Positions 22,900-36,699 of a stretch of 64,000 nucleotides of DNA are shown one piece after another (the stretch's first letter is position 1; each line of letters starts with the position of its first letter). The stretch spans positions 172,285 through 236,284 of the forward strand of contig JH720373.1 in assembly GCA_000231825.2 (NCBI GenBank), read 5' to 3'. This DNA is from Tetrahymena elliotti 4EA. Taxonomy: Eukaryota > Ciliophora > Oligohymenophorea > Hymenostomatida > Tetrahymenidae. The notes below the pieces were generated by a model. That model saw only the letters and a list, made by a program, of their open reading frames with translations. It had not been told where the DNA came from and did no database searches. The translations under genes and the position numbers were made by a program.

Positions 22900-25800
22900 A
22901 TGCTTTTTACTTTTGAGCAACTTGATTTGTTTTCAAATATCATAAAGCAAAGTGAGCACAATGAGAATAGTGTTTCTACTTTTGCTAAGCAGGATCTCTA
23001 CCTGGCTATCCACTATATTCTAGAAAAGAAACCAAATTTAAGGACTACAAGTGAATTAAAATATTTAATTATGATGACTAAAAACTAGAAGTTTATCAAG
23101 GAAATCATATTTTAACAAGATGGATAAATCGTTGTGTATGAAATTTGTAAAAAATACTAACTTAAAGTGTTAAAAAAAGGAGAATACATATATAAATAAG
23201 GAGAACCCAAGAATTGCTTTACAATGTTATTAAGTGGTGAGGCTAAAATATTTCAAGATATTAATTCTTAAGATTAGCTTAAATAAAGTTAACCAAATTA
23301 TTTAAGCTATGGACACATAGTAGAAATACCTCAATAAATAAATTATATGAAGAGAAGCTCGAAAGAAGGAGATATAAATATAAAATTATAAAATAAAAGT
23401 GAAGAAGTATATCAAAATTCTTTAATTTGTGAAAGTGAATGTTCATATCTCTTTTTGCAGAAAGATCATTTGGATAAAATAATTTAAGATTTTAAGCAGA
23501 GGTAAATTAACTTTTTTGATATAAAATCTAGATAAAAAATAATACAAAGAGACAAAGGAAGGAAGGAAGAAACAAACAAACAAACAAGAGAGTTTATTAC
23601 ATTAATTATTAAGAAATTATTTGATCATTTGAAAAGATTTATTTCATCAAAAACAAAATATCCAGTAAAAAAATATTTAAAAAAATCTTCCCCAACCAAA
23701 CAAAATTTTCTTTTTCAAATCCTAATTTTTATAAAAATCTCTTAAAATAAATCTTATCAAATTATTTAATTTCAAAAGTAATTTCTTCTATTTCGGATAT
23801 TCCAAGTCAATAGCTTACCTTCGATGTTTAACTTTTCTTTGTTTCGTTTTGAATTTTAGTTTCTTTTTTCAATCTTAGTTCAAACCTAACTAACATTATT
23901 TTTTACTTTTGCCTATTCCTTTAAAAAATTAAAACTAAAATTGAAAGTTATTAAAAGAAAATATTTTGTTATTCACTACTTATATGTAGTAAAAACCCTA
24001 GGGTTTACTTATATTTTTATATCTCTTTCTATTTTATTCTTTTTAAATTTAGGATTAGATTCTTTGACGAGCTTTCTCAGATGAATTTATTCAAAGGATG
24101 GAATAAGAATTAGATTAGAATGATCTAAGAATGCTTTTGTGAAAAATAATATTCTATAAATAATGTAGTTTATAGGGATGGAGAGGAAAGCAATTATTTA
24201 TACTTAGTTAAGGAAGGTGAATTTGTACTTTAGAAAGTAATTGAAGTCGTTGATGAGGTGAAAGAAGCTGAAAAAAAAGAAATTTAATCTATGATCCATA
24301 ACATTTAGTAATAGAAAAAAAAGAGATATTTATTGAAAAATTAGGACTCACATCTAACTGCTATTGAAAAATAGTTAAAAAGTATAAATAGTCTAGATAC
24401 TCCTACAGAAACAGTTTTTGAAGATTAAATAAGAAAGAAAAGAATTAAGAAAGGGGAGCTCAAAAAAATTAAAATTATTTCACAAGGTGAATCATTTGGG
24501 GCTGAGGAGTTTTTAACAGTTTTAATTGATCCTGAACAAAGGCAATCGTTTTCATCAAATTTAATTCAAAAAAGATAATTAACTGCTTCTTGTTCCAGTG
24601 TTACAGGTGTTTTATATGCTATCCATGTGAAAGACATTTTCTAAAAGATTGCAAGAATTGAAGAACTTCTCCCAATTTTGCTAAAATCTCTGAAATAAAA
24701 GATCATAAGCTCAGAAAATTAAGTAAACTTAATTAAAAAGCAAAAGCAAATGGTCCCAATAGAAATTAATATTGCTAAAAATTTATGTTTAAACACAGAA
24801 GAATAAGAAGAACAAATAAAAGAATAAGATAAGAATATTTTAAGAAATTATGAGTATAACGAGTTCAAAATAGAGAGGAGAATTGTTTATCCAGATGAAA
24901 AAAATAAAATAGATTAATCTGATTATAAACAAAAACCAAGAAAATCTGAAAAAATGTTACTGTTATCGCCTATTGTAAATTAAAAGAGTAAGAAGAAAGA
25001 GTATCACAATATATGTGATATAGTAGCTAAAATTGAAAAGTAAGAAATGAATAAGTTAGAAAAACATCCAAAAGAATAAATTGAATAACAATATCAAAGA
25101 GTTTCAAAGAAAAAATCTAACACTGTTGTTATACTGACTAGTGAATTCTCATCAGAGCTTTAAAAAGCTGAAAAAAGCAATTTGAAAAATGACAACTCAT
25201 TCAAAAATTTAAAATAAATAATTTCTGATCCTCAAATTAATTCTTTTCTTCCAAAATCAAAGCATTCTCTCATTAATCTAGAAACAAATTCTTCGTTAGC
25301 ACACTTATAAATTGATGAAGATATAAATAGATCGAATTCAGATTAGTTGATGGCTTTTGGTAAAAAAATCTCTTAAAATATCCAATAAGGAAGCAATGAA
25401 GATTTAACTCCAGTAAAGTCTCCAATTAGCTCATAATAAAGAATATTTAGTTTAGATAAATTCCCTTAACGCTAATTTAGAAAGAGTAATAATCAAATAG
25501 GATACAAATTTGAGAAGTAACAATAATAGTAAAGTATCAGTAGTATATTAAAAGCAACTTAATCTCCTCAAGAACTTCTTTCTCCTAAAGGTAATTCTTC
25601 TATTCATTCCTCCTAAAATCATGAAAGTGTTTTCTTAAGTCATAACGCATTAAAAAAAAAATTTGGCTAAGTATAAAAGATGGATTCATTTAACTCAAAT
25701 AGCACATCTTCACCTAAATCTGTAAATCCTTAGTTTATTATAAGAACTGAAACCTAGGATTATTAAGGAGGACATGGTAATTTTTAAATTAACAATAAAA

Positions 25801-26427
25801 CTCAATTTTTAATTTTTTTATTTAAAAAAAGTAATTGACTCACCAAAAACAGTTTCATCTTTATTTTCTCCAAAAAGTCTGAGCTAATTAGAATAAAATG
25901 ACAGATCTAAGTTCTTCTATTACAACAAGCCTAATAAAACAATAAATAAATTTAATAATGAGAATAACTCAGCAAGAGTATGCCAAACTTAAACAAATTT
26001 TAACTCTTTTAATAAATTTGGCAGCCAGAGCTTAGTTTTTTAATAATCTATTTCAAAGAATAAACTTAATTAAGAAAATTAATAAAACTATAATATTCTT
26101 GAAGATAATAAGTTATCAAACAGTAATAACAAAGAAATGCTCTAATCGTCTCATGTATTCTTACCAACTTAAAAAGCAGAGCTATAAAAAACTTAAAACT
26201 AATAAATAAATACCTTTTAAAATCATAGAAAATTAAGCTCGCCTAATTTAATAGCTAAAAGCAGCTTTTTACCTCTCAAGTATCATGCCTCTAAAATTTC
26301 AAGTTCCACAACAAAACTAAATTTCATCCCAAAAATATTAAAAAACCATACTAAAGATAATTTATATAATGAATTCTAATCATTTTGTTTAAGAGTTAAA
26401 AGTTAAAAAAAATAAACAGAAAACTGA
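22900..26427 (+). CDS. protein with two cNMP-binding-like domains
   Basis: Exons 22900-23501, 24053-25776 and 25832-26427 (introns of 551 and 55 nt); 973 residues. After a short helical N-terminus, the first cyclic-nucleotide-binding-like domain (about residues 70-200) shows YIYKQGEPKNCFTMLLSG. The second starts at the exon 2 junction (RIRFFDELSQMNLFKGW), continues with YRDGEESNYLYLVKEGEF and has a phosphate-binding-cassette-like QGESFGAEEFLT, with a long polar insert before it. The classical Arg of the cassette is not evident, so nucleotide binding is uncertain. The C-terminal 500 residues are Ser/Asn/Gln/Lys-rich and probably disordered, with SPKS-like sites. There is no kinase or channel domain. 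It may act as a scaffold or PKA-regulatory-like protein (inference). The long first intron carries GGAA and AAAC microsatellites. Confidence 0.85.
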
Positions 26428-26769
26428 GTTAAATTTTTATATCATTTTGTGTGTATTTACTTATCTATTATTTCATTCAATTATTTTTAAAAGACATTCA
26501 ATCATTCAATAAATAATCTCTAAATTAAAAAAAACTTACAAAGTAGTTAAGTTATATTAAGTTAAACAAATGTGTTTAAATAAAAATAAAATAGAAAAAT
26601 ATTACTTTTTGGAAAAATCTTTATCCTAAAAATGGAAATTTTAAAGCTGATTGTAAGCGATGTAGATGATTACCATTGGGAATTATTCATTCATTTGATA
26701 TCTCAGATTTAAAATTCTAAAATAATTTCTAATCATCACTCAAAAAATTCTTTTTATTTAAATTGTTAA

Positions 26770-26842
26770 GCCTTTATAGCTCAGTTGGGAGAGCGTAAGA
26801 CTGAAGATCTTACGGTCCTCGGTTCGATCCCGAGTGAAGGCA
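26770..26842 (+). tRNA. tRNA-Phe (GAA)
   Basis: A complete cloverleaf: acceptor GCCTTTA pairs with TGAAGGC (one T-G pair) plus discriminator A; anticodon stem TAAGA/TCTTA around loop CTGAAGA with anticodon GAA at 26803-26805. The A box TAGCTCAGTTGG and B box GGTTCGATCC are consensus. There is no intron. A T run starting right after the gene fits an RNA polymerase III terminator. Confidence 0.97.
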
Positions 26843-27295
26843 TTTTTTTATTTTATAAAAACTAAGATAAACTAAACAAAAGAAACTATTTTTTCTAGTA
26901 TTTTTAATCATTTTATTTGTATTTTTTGAAGAGTTATTTTTGATTAATATAAATTACAACATAATTTTTAAATAATGAATAAGCATAGAATAAATATAAA
27001 ATTAACCGACTTTAATACGAGTAAGTATGAGTCGGCAAACAAGATATCAAAAGAAATTTAAATAAAAACTTCTTTACTAAACAGATACATGCATTTACAT
27101 TTAATTTAGAAAAAATTTAATTGAGAGAGATTTGTTTAATTAGAAAAAAGTAATGATTGAAAAAAAAAAAAACATATTTATTTTTGAAAATATTACATTC
27201 AATTAATTTGCAATCAAATAACTCTATTTATTTTTAGAAGTTAATTAAAATAAAGGAAAGTAAGTAGAAGCTCATTAATAAAGATAGTCTTAAAA
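26843..27295. other. intergenic after tRNA, upstream of PAS gene
   Basis: After the T-run terminator the stretch is AT-rich with no gene. It must contain the promoter of the 27296 gene; no motif can be named. The 342 bases before the tRNA (26428-26769) are likewise empty. Confidence 0.5.
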
Positions 27296-30200
27296 ATGGA
27301 TAAATTAAAGCAGCTCATGGATCCAAAGGAACTTTGGAATTTTATATTTAAATTAATAAAAAAATTTTATTATACTAAGTTAGAATTCGCTTTAAAGTAG
27401 TTCAAGCGAGGAGAGATATTGATGCATCTTCTGATTGTTTTTTAATATTGTTAAATTTTTAGTCTAATGTTTAACTCAGAAATCACTGATGCGTTGGGCA
27501 ATACAAAAGTGGCTAGAGATATGACAAATACACTTGCTAAGTTTTTTAAATATTTTTAAGTTCTACCTATATTCTCTGAAGACATCTAATTGAATGGATA
27601 TTTTTGCTTAATCTTCAATCTATCATTTTTAGGTTTGATAATTTGTTAATTTCTAGTTGATTCAAGAATGATAGGAAAGTTTAGTAGCATTATTTTTTCT
27701 TTTTATAATTACATCTGCTTGGTACCATTCTTTACTGTCCAAGCAAGCTGTATTTATGCTGGTAGTCTGCTCGTAGGAATTCTGGGTTTTTTTCTCACTC
27801 TTATAATTGCTGTTTTTGTTGCAATGCATGACTTTGATTTTTGTTTTATAGTAGAAGATTTTGGAGCTAAAAGTGATAGCATAACTTATCTTATAGAAGT
27901 ATTTCTACTTTCCTTAATAAGCTTTATATATTCTTATAAAGGGTTTAAGATTTTGCTCTCCCTTTAGTTTTTTTACGGAGTCAATAAAATAGCTGAAATT
28001 ATTAAAAATTTCCCATTCTATGCTCTAAGCATCTCTAAACTTAATTTTTCATTTGCCATCTCTTACTTTTTTATTGTAATTGTTGTTACAATTACTGTCC
28101 TAACCAACTTCTAATCAATTGCAAACGTTCCAGTTGTTATAATATTAGCCATTACAATTACTTTTAGAATAGGTATATTTATATTAAATTATTTAAAATT
28201 ATAAAAAAACAAAGATTTTTTGTTTTAAATAAACCATTTTTTATAATTATATTTATTAAGGGCAACTTGTATGGACTTCCTTGATAAAAAGAATTCCATA
28301 ACTTAATAGGGATAATTTACAGAATGAAATAATAACAGATTTATATATTCGTTAATTATATTTCTTTTAAAGAGTTTCTGTCAGCAAGTATCTCATGGAA
28401 GAGAATGGTTTATTGATAGAAAATTTCTTTTTTACTCATATATAAACATGTTAACTTGAAAGTATTTAACAATTTGCTCTAAAATTTTATTTAATTGATT
28501 AAATTATCTAGGTTGCTTTTGTAAACAATTCGATTAAGAGTCTATTTTAGATGAAAACTTTGAAACAAAAACCTCTGAGTTTATGTCTTCCTACATAATG
28601 TAGACTTTTGATTGCTTTTTTAAAAAAAATAAAAAAAACAGTGATTATGATAAGGATATCATGAAACTTAGGATCAGTTATTTGAGTTTTCTAATTTAAG
28701 TCATAAAAAAACCTAATTTAGCAATTATCGAGGTAATATATTTACTTATTTGAAATAAAATATATGTTATTTTCATTTTATTTAAAGGCAGTAACTTTAA
28801 AAAATAATTCTGGAGATCAGTCTTTCAAAATTAAATGGGCAATAGAAATGCTCAACAGATAAGTATGGGAAGAATTTGAGGGAGTTATTAATAACTAAAA
28901 ATTATAAAATTAAAGACTCAAAATTGAAAGTGTTATTAATTTTGATTAAGGCTTAGACAATTTATACATTCTCACAAGAAAATACATATATGATATGAAA
29001 AAATTTATAGCTGTGCTTTCAGCAGATTTTTTGGTTTTACAAAAAATAAACTCAAAAGGTAAATTAAAATTGAATTTCAATAAAAGTTTTTTTTTTTTTA
29101 GAATTCGAAAATAATTTATTTTGGCAAAATAAAGAATTCAAATTAACAGCAAAAAGAATGCAAAAAATGAATCTTGAAAAGCTTAGATTGATTAATATTT
29201 AAATGGAATTAATTATATAAAAAATGAATAACAAAAAAGTGAAGCTTAGATTGTTTAATATTTAAATGGAATTATATAAAAAATGTTTAACAAAAAAGTG
29301 CAATAATAAATTTTACTAGAAAGCCTTCGATTTTTTAATATTTAAATAGAAATCTACAAGTATTTAATTTCACAAAAAGTTCAATAAATTTATCTTAAAA
29401 ATACCATTATTCTAATATGTGTACCACAAAATTAAAATAAATGTATCTAGAAGAGCTTAGATATTTTAATATTTAAATGCAAATATTCAAAAAAGAAATA
29501 GCACAACAAAAAAGTGCTAAAAATTTATTTTGCAAAGCTTAGATTTTTAAAAATTTAAATACAACTATCCAAAAAAAGAAATAAGCTAAAATTTTACTTT
29601 CTATTTATTTTTCTCTTAAATTCAAAAATTAAACTCTTTTGATCAAGATGACAAAATAAATTTACAAAATTTAGCAAAAATATGATAGTTTATATAAAGT
29701 ATTTAAAAATTAAAAATAATACACAAGTATTATTGCAAAAGAATAAAAATACTTTAATTTAAAAGAAAAATCTTTCTATCTTTCTATTTTATTTGGAAAC
29801 TGAAAAGGAAATAAAAAACTAGAGATAATTTAAAAAGAAAAAGTATTTGTCTGGAAACTAAAATAAATAATAAATTTATTTAAATAATAAAGCTAAGGAC
29901 ATTTATATTAGACAATCTATGATAAAGTAGCTTATAAAATAGCTTTTTGATATTAACAATTAAAATGTTGTTTTATTTGAGCTTACTTTATTTTTTGGAG
30001 ATTATATTGATTTTAAGAGATAGAAACTGAAGCAATATATTTAATAATCAACCCAGCTTATGAAATAGAACTTGAAGTAGGAAGGTATTTTATATGTTTA
30101 ATAATTTTTATTTACAATATTTTTACTAAAAGATTTAGGCATTAACTTATTTAATGAAGATAGTTTTGTTATGTCTATAAATTTATTAGAACCTTTGGGG

Positions 30201-33200
30201 GATATTTAAGAAGTTTCAAATAATGTGTAAAATATTATTGGGTATAAAAGAGATTAATTGATAGGCAAAAATATTAATATGATTATGCCTTTATTGATGT
30301 CAATTCACCATAAAAAATTTTTGAATAAATTTTGTTACGAGAGGAAGGATGTTAACACAATATCCAATAGATTTTTATTTTGTATTGATGCCAAAGGGTA
30401 TCTAAACCCTGTTGAAGTTAGGATTAAGCTAGACTCTTCCAATTAAGAACAATATAGTAGAACTTTATTCATTCTTTATTATAGAAATTCAAATTTTTTT
30501 AAAAATAGGAGCTTGTGGGTTTTTGAAGAAAGGAAATACAGGAAATGATTACATTTTGTTTGATATAAATAGTTTAAAGATAGATTCTTGCAACTAAAAA
30601 TTATTTTAGAAGGTATTTTAAAAGTATTTAAATAATGACATTAAAAAGTTATCAAACATGAATATTGGACTGCTCTTCCCTGGGCTCATAGTTATGAAAA
30701 AAACATAAAGCTCTGTTTTCAGAAAAATAAACTTTTAACCAACAACAAAGATTATGTTAATACCTAACAATGCTAGCACATTTAATTCAATCTTGTCTAA
30801 ATATCCTAATCTAGAAGCAAATAATTACTAGTAATTATCTCACTACTTAAGAGATATTAAAATAAACGAGTATCAGATGTATGAAGTTACCTTTATACCT
30901 CATTACATAGAAACCAGAATTGAATCTATTTATTTTAATTACTTAGAAATCTTTTAAATGAAAAGAATTGTTAAACTCTCCTCAAAAGTAATTCAAAATA
31001 TATATATTTATTTATCTATTTATCTTAGAAGTTTCCATATTTTTATAAACAATTATTTTAAATTAGGTTGAATTAATCAATATTATGACAGGAAAGATAA
31101 ATAAATATTTAGGGTTAACTCTTAGAATGAGAGTTATTAGGAATAATATGGATTAAATAGAAGACATAGATGTTGTTTAATAGTAATAGGAAACCTACTA
31201 TTATCAAGAAGGATTAACTTTTAAAAAGAATTCTATCTTTTAGAATGCTGTTGGAAATGACTCTTATAAAGATAACCTAGTTCACAAGCTTAGATTATAG
31301 TAAGAACCTGATGAGAACACTAAAAATGAAACCGGAGCTCCTCCTGTTGACGACTCATTAAAGAAGTCTAAATTTACTGATATAGTCAAAAATTTTTAGA
31401 ATAGCTATTGCTAAATTGAAGAAGAAGAGGAGGAAGAAGTTTTCACTGAAAAGAAAAGTGACACAAGATACAAAAAATTTTATGGGACTTATACAACAGG
31501 ATAAAATCATTTAGGAGGTCTTTCTGAAGAAGATTTTGAAAATGAAAATGAAAATGAGGATGAAAACGAAAAGGACTTTGTCGTGGAAATGGAAGCTGAA
31601 TAAAAATAAATTAAAAAGTAAAAAACACAAGAAAATAAATAAAAAAACAAAGTGATGAGCGATGAAGACATAGTTGATATTGATAATTATAATATGGGTA
31701 ATTATCAAACTGAAAATTTGGTGAATGTTTAAAATTATAATAATTAAATATATCAAAGTGATCATATTGCTGATATCTCTAATACTTATTATGTTTATGA
31801 TCCTGAAAATACCACCACAAATAATGATGCTTTTGTTGAATAAAAAAATATAGTGTTTAATAACTCTCAATAAAATTAAAATACAAATAATTAAGCTAGT
31901 CCTCCTCTGAATAGTTTTATTAATTAAAATGATATAAGCGCTATTTCCAAGCATACAGATTTAAGCACCTTTTCTTTGAAGCATAATAAAACTTTACTTT
32001 AAGAAGATCTTAGTATTCTTCAAAACAATTAAAATTTAAACAATAACTTTCATGAGGAGAATAATTTAGAGATTTCTTTTGATATAAACAAACAGCAGTT
32101 TATATAAAATTAGGATAATCAAAATCCTTCTCACTTTGAACGAAATAATTCTGCTTCGTTTTACAATCGGAATTAAACATTTAATGCTTTGAATGAAAAT
32201 TAAACAGAAGCCTATGAAACAATTAAGAGATAAAGTTTTAATAAATATTAAAATCAACAAAATTCCTAAAATAATATCACATAATAGCCAATTTTATCAA
32301 AAAATAACAATAATGATATTAGTTAAGATATTTCTTCAAATACTAATAGAATTATAGAAGATTATAGCTCTAATTACCCACTAGATAGTACTACAGGAAG
32401 AGATATGCTAGATACATCTAAAGAACCAAATACAAATAGGCCACTTAATTAGCAAAATAACAAATAAAATATTTAAAATGAAAAGAAATAAATGATAACA
32501 AAAAGAATTTAAAAATTATTTAGAAAAGTGAAAAATTCTATTATTTGGATTGGTAAAGTGAAGCAGCAATCATTTTTTGTCAAAAGTAGTGTTGAAAGTA
32601 AACCAAAAGAATTTAATGCTAATGATGAAAATAGTATTTACTCATCTTATAGAAATACAGCAAGGTCAGGAACTATTGCTGAAAGCAGTATTTGTGAAAA
32701 CACTTCAAAATTAAAAGAAGATACTATTATTGAGGATAAGAATTCTATTAAAAAAAGGAATCAAAAAGATCCTAGCAAATCTTTATTTAATACTTAGAAA
32801 AAAAATGATACTTTAAACAAAAATTCAAAAAATAAATAAGTATCTAAATTTGCATAGAAGGGTATGATGGGATTTTCAAATAAAATGAGAAGTAATTCTA
32901 ATGTTTAGAATTAACAAGAAGCTGAAAAGCTAAAAGAAATTATGGTTTAACAACCTGACTCAGTAAATTCATATTCTTAAAAAGAAAGTTAATCAGGATT
33001 AAAAAAGAGATACATCAACACTATATTAAATCAAAAAATGCCTTCATTTTTAATATGTAAAAATTATTCATTTCAAATCAATTCCTTTTTTAAAACAAAT
33101 ATATTTAAAAAAGAATCAACTATTTTGACATTATTTGCAGCTGCCTCCTCAGTATTAACATCATTAATTGTTTATCAGGTGACTAAATCATAGAGCTAGC

Positions 33201-35717
33201 TACTTTTATTAAACTTTGAAAATATAATTAGAGAACCATTGGCAGTTGTTGACTTTTCTAACACTTTGAGAATTAATGAATTGTCTTTGCTTTACCATAT
33301 TTAAAGTCAAGTAAAACTAGCTTACCCTTTATAATAGTAAAGATATGAAGAGCAAAGAACCTTTGTCTTTAATTTAGTAGATTAATTATACTTTTACTTA
33401 GTTAAAGTTTATGAGGATGGAAACTAAGAATATTCCAAGAAGTACTTATTTCATTTAATTCATTAAATCTTATTTTTTTTTTATTTTTATTTAAATGTAA
33501 AGGTTTTATTTATAAACTGAGGCAAAATTATACTAATACTTAGATGGAGTTCAATTTAATAGAACAATTAAACAATTAGATTTTTTAGATTACATGTTGA
33601 AGAATGCTTGGATGTACAACTTATTTTCAATTAAAATGTTAATTGGTTTAAACATTTTTAACTAATAGGAATACTAAATTTTTAGGATTTGACTATGACC
33701 CTAGGTTTGAAGCCTTGTCAAATTACTACAATTTTTTTAACTCACAGCTATAAGGTACTGAAGGTAGTCAATTAGAGTGTCAGAATATTCTAAACAGTAA
33801 TCAATCCACAATCCAAATAAATATTATCATTCAGATCATATTAAATTACAGTAATTTCTTTTTTTATTGACATTCATTTCATTATAATTTCTATTTAAAA
33901 AATAATACCTTCCTCAAAATAAAACTCAAAGCCCAAGAAATTATTAAATGTCTAAATTAATTTCAAATAACTAAGAAATAAAAATAAAAAAATATTTTTA
34001 TTAATGCCTTTTAGTTAGTTAGTTGGCTAACAAATTTAAGTTATTTAGCTTTAAGAAATCTCAAAAATACATTTTTCTAATTTATATTTGAATTAGAAAA
34101 TAAATATCCATTTAATAAAAAACTTCAATCTTATATTTTATTCTTTCCTTCAAACATAAAAACTCAAAAACCCCCAAATATTTTCAATCAATTAAAAATA
34201 TAAAATTTCTTCTTCATTTTAAAAACTAATTTATATTTTTCAAGAGAAAGTTGATATTCTTTTAATTAAAATTTTTATTTTCTCTAACTTTCTTCCTTCG
34301 ATCTATCAAAATAAAACACAAAACCCAAAAATTTTCAAGCAATTAATAGTATAAAATAATTTGATTTTTCAATCTGACCAACAAAAATAAATGTTCCTCT
34401 TTTATATTTTTAGTAGAAAATTTTTTTCAATTCAATCAAAATCAATTAATAAATAATATAAATTTTATGAAAAAGCCTGCGCAATATTGATATTTCCTTT
34501 GTTCTATCTCTCACAGTTAAAAAGAGAAAATTATCTCAAATTATTTGCAAGTTTTAATGGGGAAAAGATTGTAAAATTATTTGAATTATATGAGGAAGCA
34601 GATATGGTATTTGAAACAAATGATGTGCTATAGTTTATAGGAAGTACAAATCAACACAGCATATCTTAATATGTTTAGTAGCCTGTGGTTTTAGCTAATA
34701 AAAAGAAAAGATCCTCTAATATTGAAGCTCTCCCTAAACTAAATGGCTCAGTAATTTGTTTAGTGATAGCTATTATTATAGTTATTTCAATATATCCAAT
34801 CCTCAGTTATACACTTGTTGTTAAATAAGCTGTTTAATTCTAAAATAATATATATGAACTAATTCTTTTTAGCAAAAGTTCACTTTAAATAGCTTAATGC
34901 TATGCAACAATGTATTCTTCAATAAACTAAATATCCAACCCTTCAAAAAATCCAGATGCAAGCAGCTTCATCTAACTTGAAATAAGCAATAATCTCCAAG
35001 TAAATATAACTAACTTAATTTATTTAAATGTATTTTTAACCTAAAAATGAATAGGATATTTAAATAAGAAATCAAAATATATTAGAAGATTTAGTGAATA
35101 TCTAAAACTCTACAGATAGTACTAACAGATATAACTGGAACTAGTATTCAGATATTGTAATAAACCCAATTTAAAATGATATTTGTCAAAGTATCTAAAA
35201 TAATTTACTTGTGTTTAGTGCTGCTAATATCACTGATAGTTTTGATTTGACTAGCTGCTAAATAACTTATAATGGTATTTTGCAAAGTGGAGCTCTAGTA
35301 ACTTTAAAAACTATTTTTACAATATTTCAGGAGTTTATAAGTATTTCATAAAACTCTGTCAATAACAAATAGTTTTAAACAAGACTACATAATTGGGATT
35401 AAGGATCTAATTTATAAGAAATGGATAAATTATTTGATTAACTACAAAAGTGGTTATTAATGACTGTTAAGTATCAAATGTATAATGGCAACTAATTTTA
35501 TACATACTTATAATCAATACAACTTTACCTTTTTTATTATTAGCTATTTATAACAATCATCATTTTTGGTTTTGGTATATCCTACTTCTCAAGATTTCTT
35601 TCAAAATCTGTTAATAAAACTAAATTTTTAATAAGTATAATTCATATAGAAGCTCTTATTGAAAATCCATACATAGTTTCTTTTATTAGATAGTAACAAG
35701 ACTTTAAAAACTACTGA
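27296..35717 (+). CDS. giant multi-span membrane protein with PAS domain
   Basis: Thirteen exons: 27296-28172, 28261-28461, 28512-28732, 28788-29058, 29102-29238, 29898-30084, 30133-30456, 30509-30987, 31067-33441, 33503-33645, 33686-33850, 34476-34999 and 35055-35717; 2188 residues, all phases consistent. About seven hydrophobic spans fill residues 45-300 (for example GILGFFLTLIIAVFVAM). A Cys-rich motif TCQLESCFCKQFD follows. A PAS domain lies near 655-740 (EVSNNVQNIIGYKRDQLIGK, then a PLLMSIHHKKF turn). After a long acidic, Asn/Gln-rich region come about four more spans near the C-terminus (LFAAASSVLTSLIVYQ; VICLVIAIIIVISIYPIL; QLFITIIIFGFGISYF). It resembles a large ciliate family with this layout; ligand and signal output are unknown. 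The intron 29239-29897 boundaries are the weakest. Confidence 0.8.
29165..29580 (+). repeat. degenerate repeats at an exon-intron edge
   Basis: Five degenerate units share the core AAGCTTAGATTnnTTAATATTTAAATG followed by an A-rich stretch. They start near 29177, 29251, 29322, 29455 and 29536. The first is read as coding (end of exon 5) and the rest as intron of the PAS gene. There is no GT dinucleotide in exon 5 before 29239, so the exon must include the first unit. This suggests that an exon end expanded into the intron. Confidence 0.65.
33851..34475 (+). other. long intron of the PAS gene
   Basis: A 625-nt interval between two membrane-protein exons has no protein-like frame and many runs of A or T. 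Splicing from TAC A|GT to AAAAAG|CC gives a continuous hydrophobic segment (NYTCAILIFPLFYLSQ), which supports the boundaries. Confidence 0.6.
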
Positions 35718-36699
35718 TTTATTTATTCAATTTATTAATTACCTTGATGCAAACAAATTGCTTTTAATAATAAATAAATAACAGGAATTTAATTTTATTA
35801 AATCCTAAATGAATAAATCATTGTAAATTACTTTTAATCTTAATTTGTATAAAGACTAAGTTTCACCAAAAATTATTATCATTAAAATATAAATGTAGAA
35901 TAAATTATCTTTTCTATCTTCTTATTCTTTGCTTAAGTGTTTTCATAATAGTACTCTAAAACTTTAAAATAATCTTCTTATTCTTTGTTCTTTGTTTTTT
36001 TACCTAACCCTTCCCTTCCACTTAAAAAAAATCTTCTTCATCTAAGTTTAAAGTATATTAATTATCTAAAAAGATAACTGAAACTATTTCCTATTTCTTA
36101 TTTTTAACAAGTTGATATTTATTAAAACAAGAGATTAGATAATACTTTTTTAGGAAAATTCTTTTTTGAACAAATTAAAAAAAGCTAAATTTAATTTCAA
36201 AATAAAAATTTTTCCTTTTTAATTAAGAAATAATAAATTTAAATGTGATAAATTTAATAAAAATATTTTAAAATCAATTTTGATGTTAAAAATAATTAAA
36301 TTTTAAGTAAGACCCTTTCTTTGATTGACAGATTGTTAGTTTTATCACATAAAAATAAGAAATAAAAATACAATTTAAAAAAAATGTATATTTTCTTTAA
36401 AAATAAGTTATGAGTATCCCCGCATCTTTAGTAAGAAATAACTATTTCAAACTCAATATGAAAATTCAACTAATCTTTTTGCTTTTAGTAGTTTGAATCT
36501 CAATTTTTATTCCTCTTTTTGACTAATGCTCTTGGTTCTTTGTAAATAAATAATGAATAAATGAAAAAATCTGAATTCAATTTGAAAAATAAATATTATT
36601 GAGCCAGACAAATACTTATTAAAAGAAAATAATAATTAGTCAGTCAGTTGCTCATAAATTATAGTTTTTATTTTTCCATAAAAAATAGATAGATAATTA
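35718..36699. other. intergenic, possible LRR remnants at the right end
   Basis: AT-rich with no gene. From about 36480 there are faint minus-strand traces of the LRR exon unit (around 36520-36540), too degraded to call. Confidence 0.45.

Noticed and set aside
31511..31954. Minus ORF of 147 codons with many Ile and Phe
   Set aside because: Antisense to the acidic Asn/Gln-rich region of the PAS gene.
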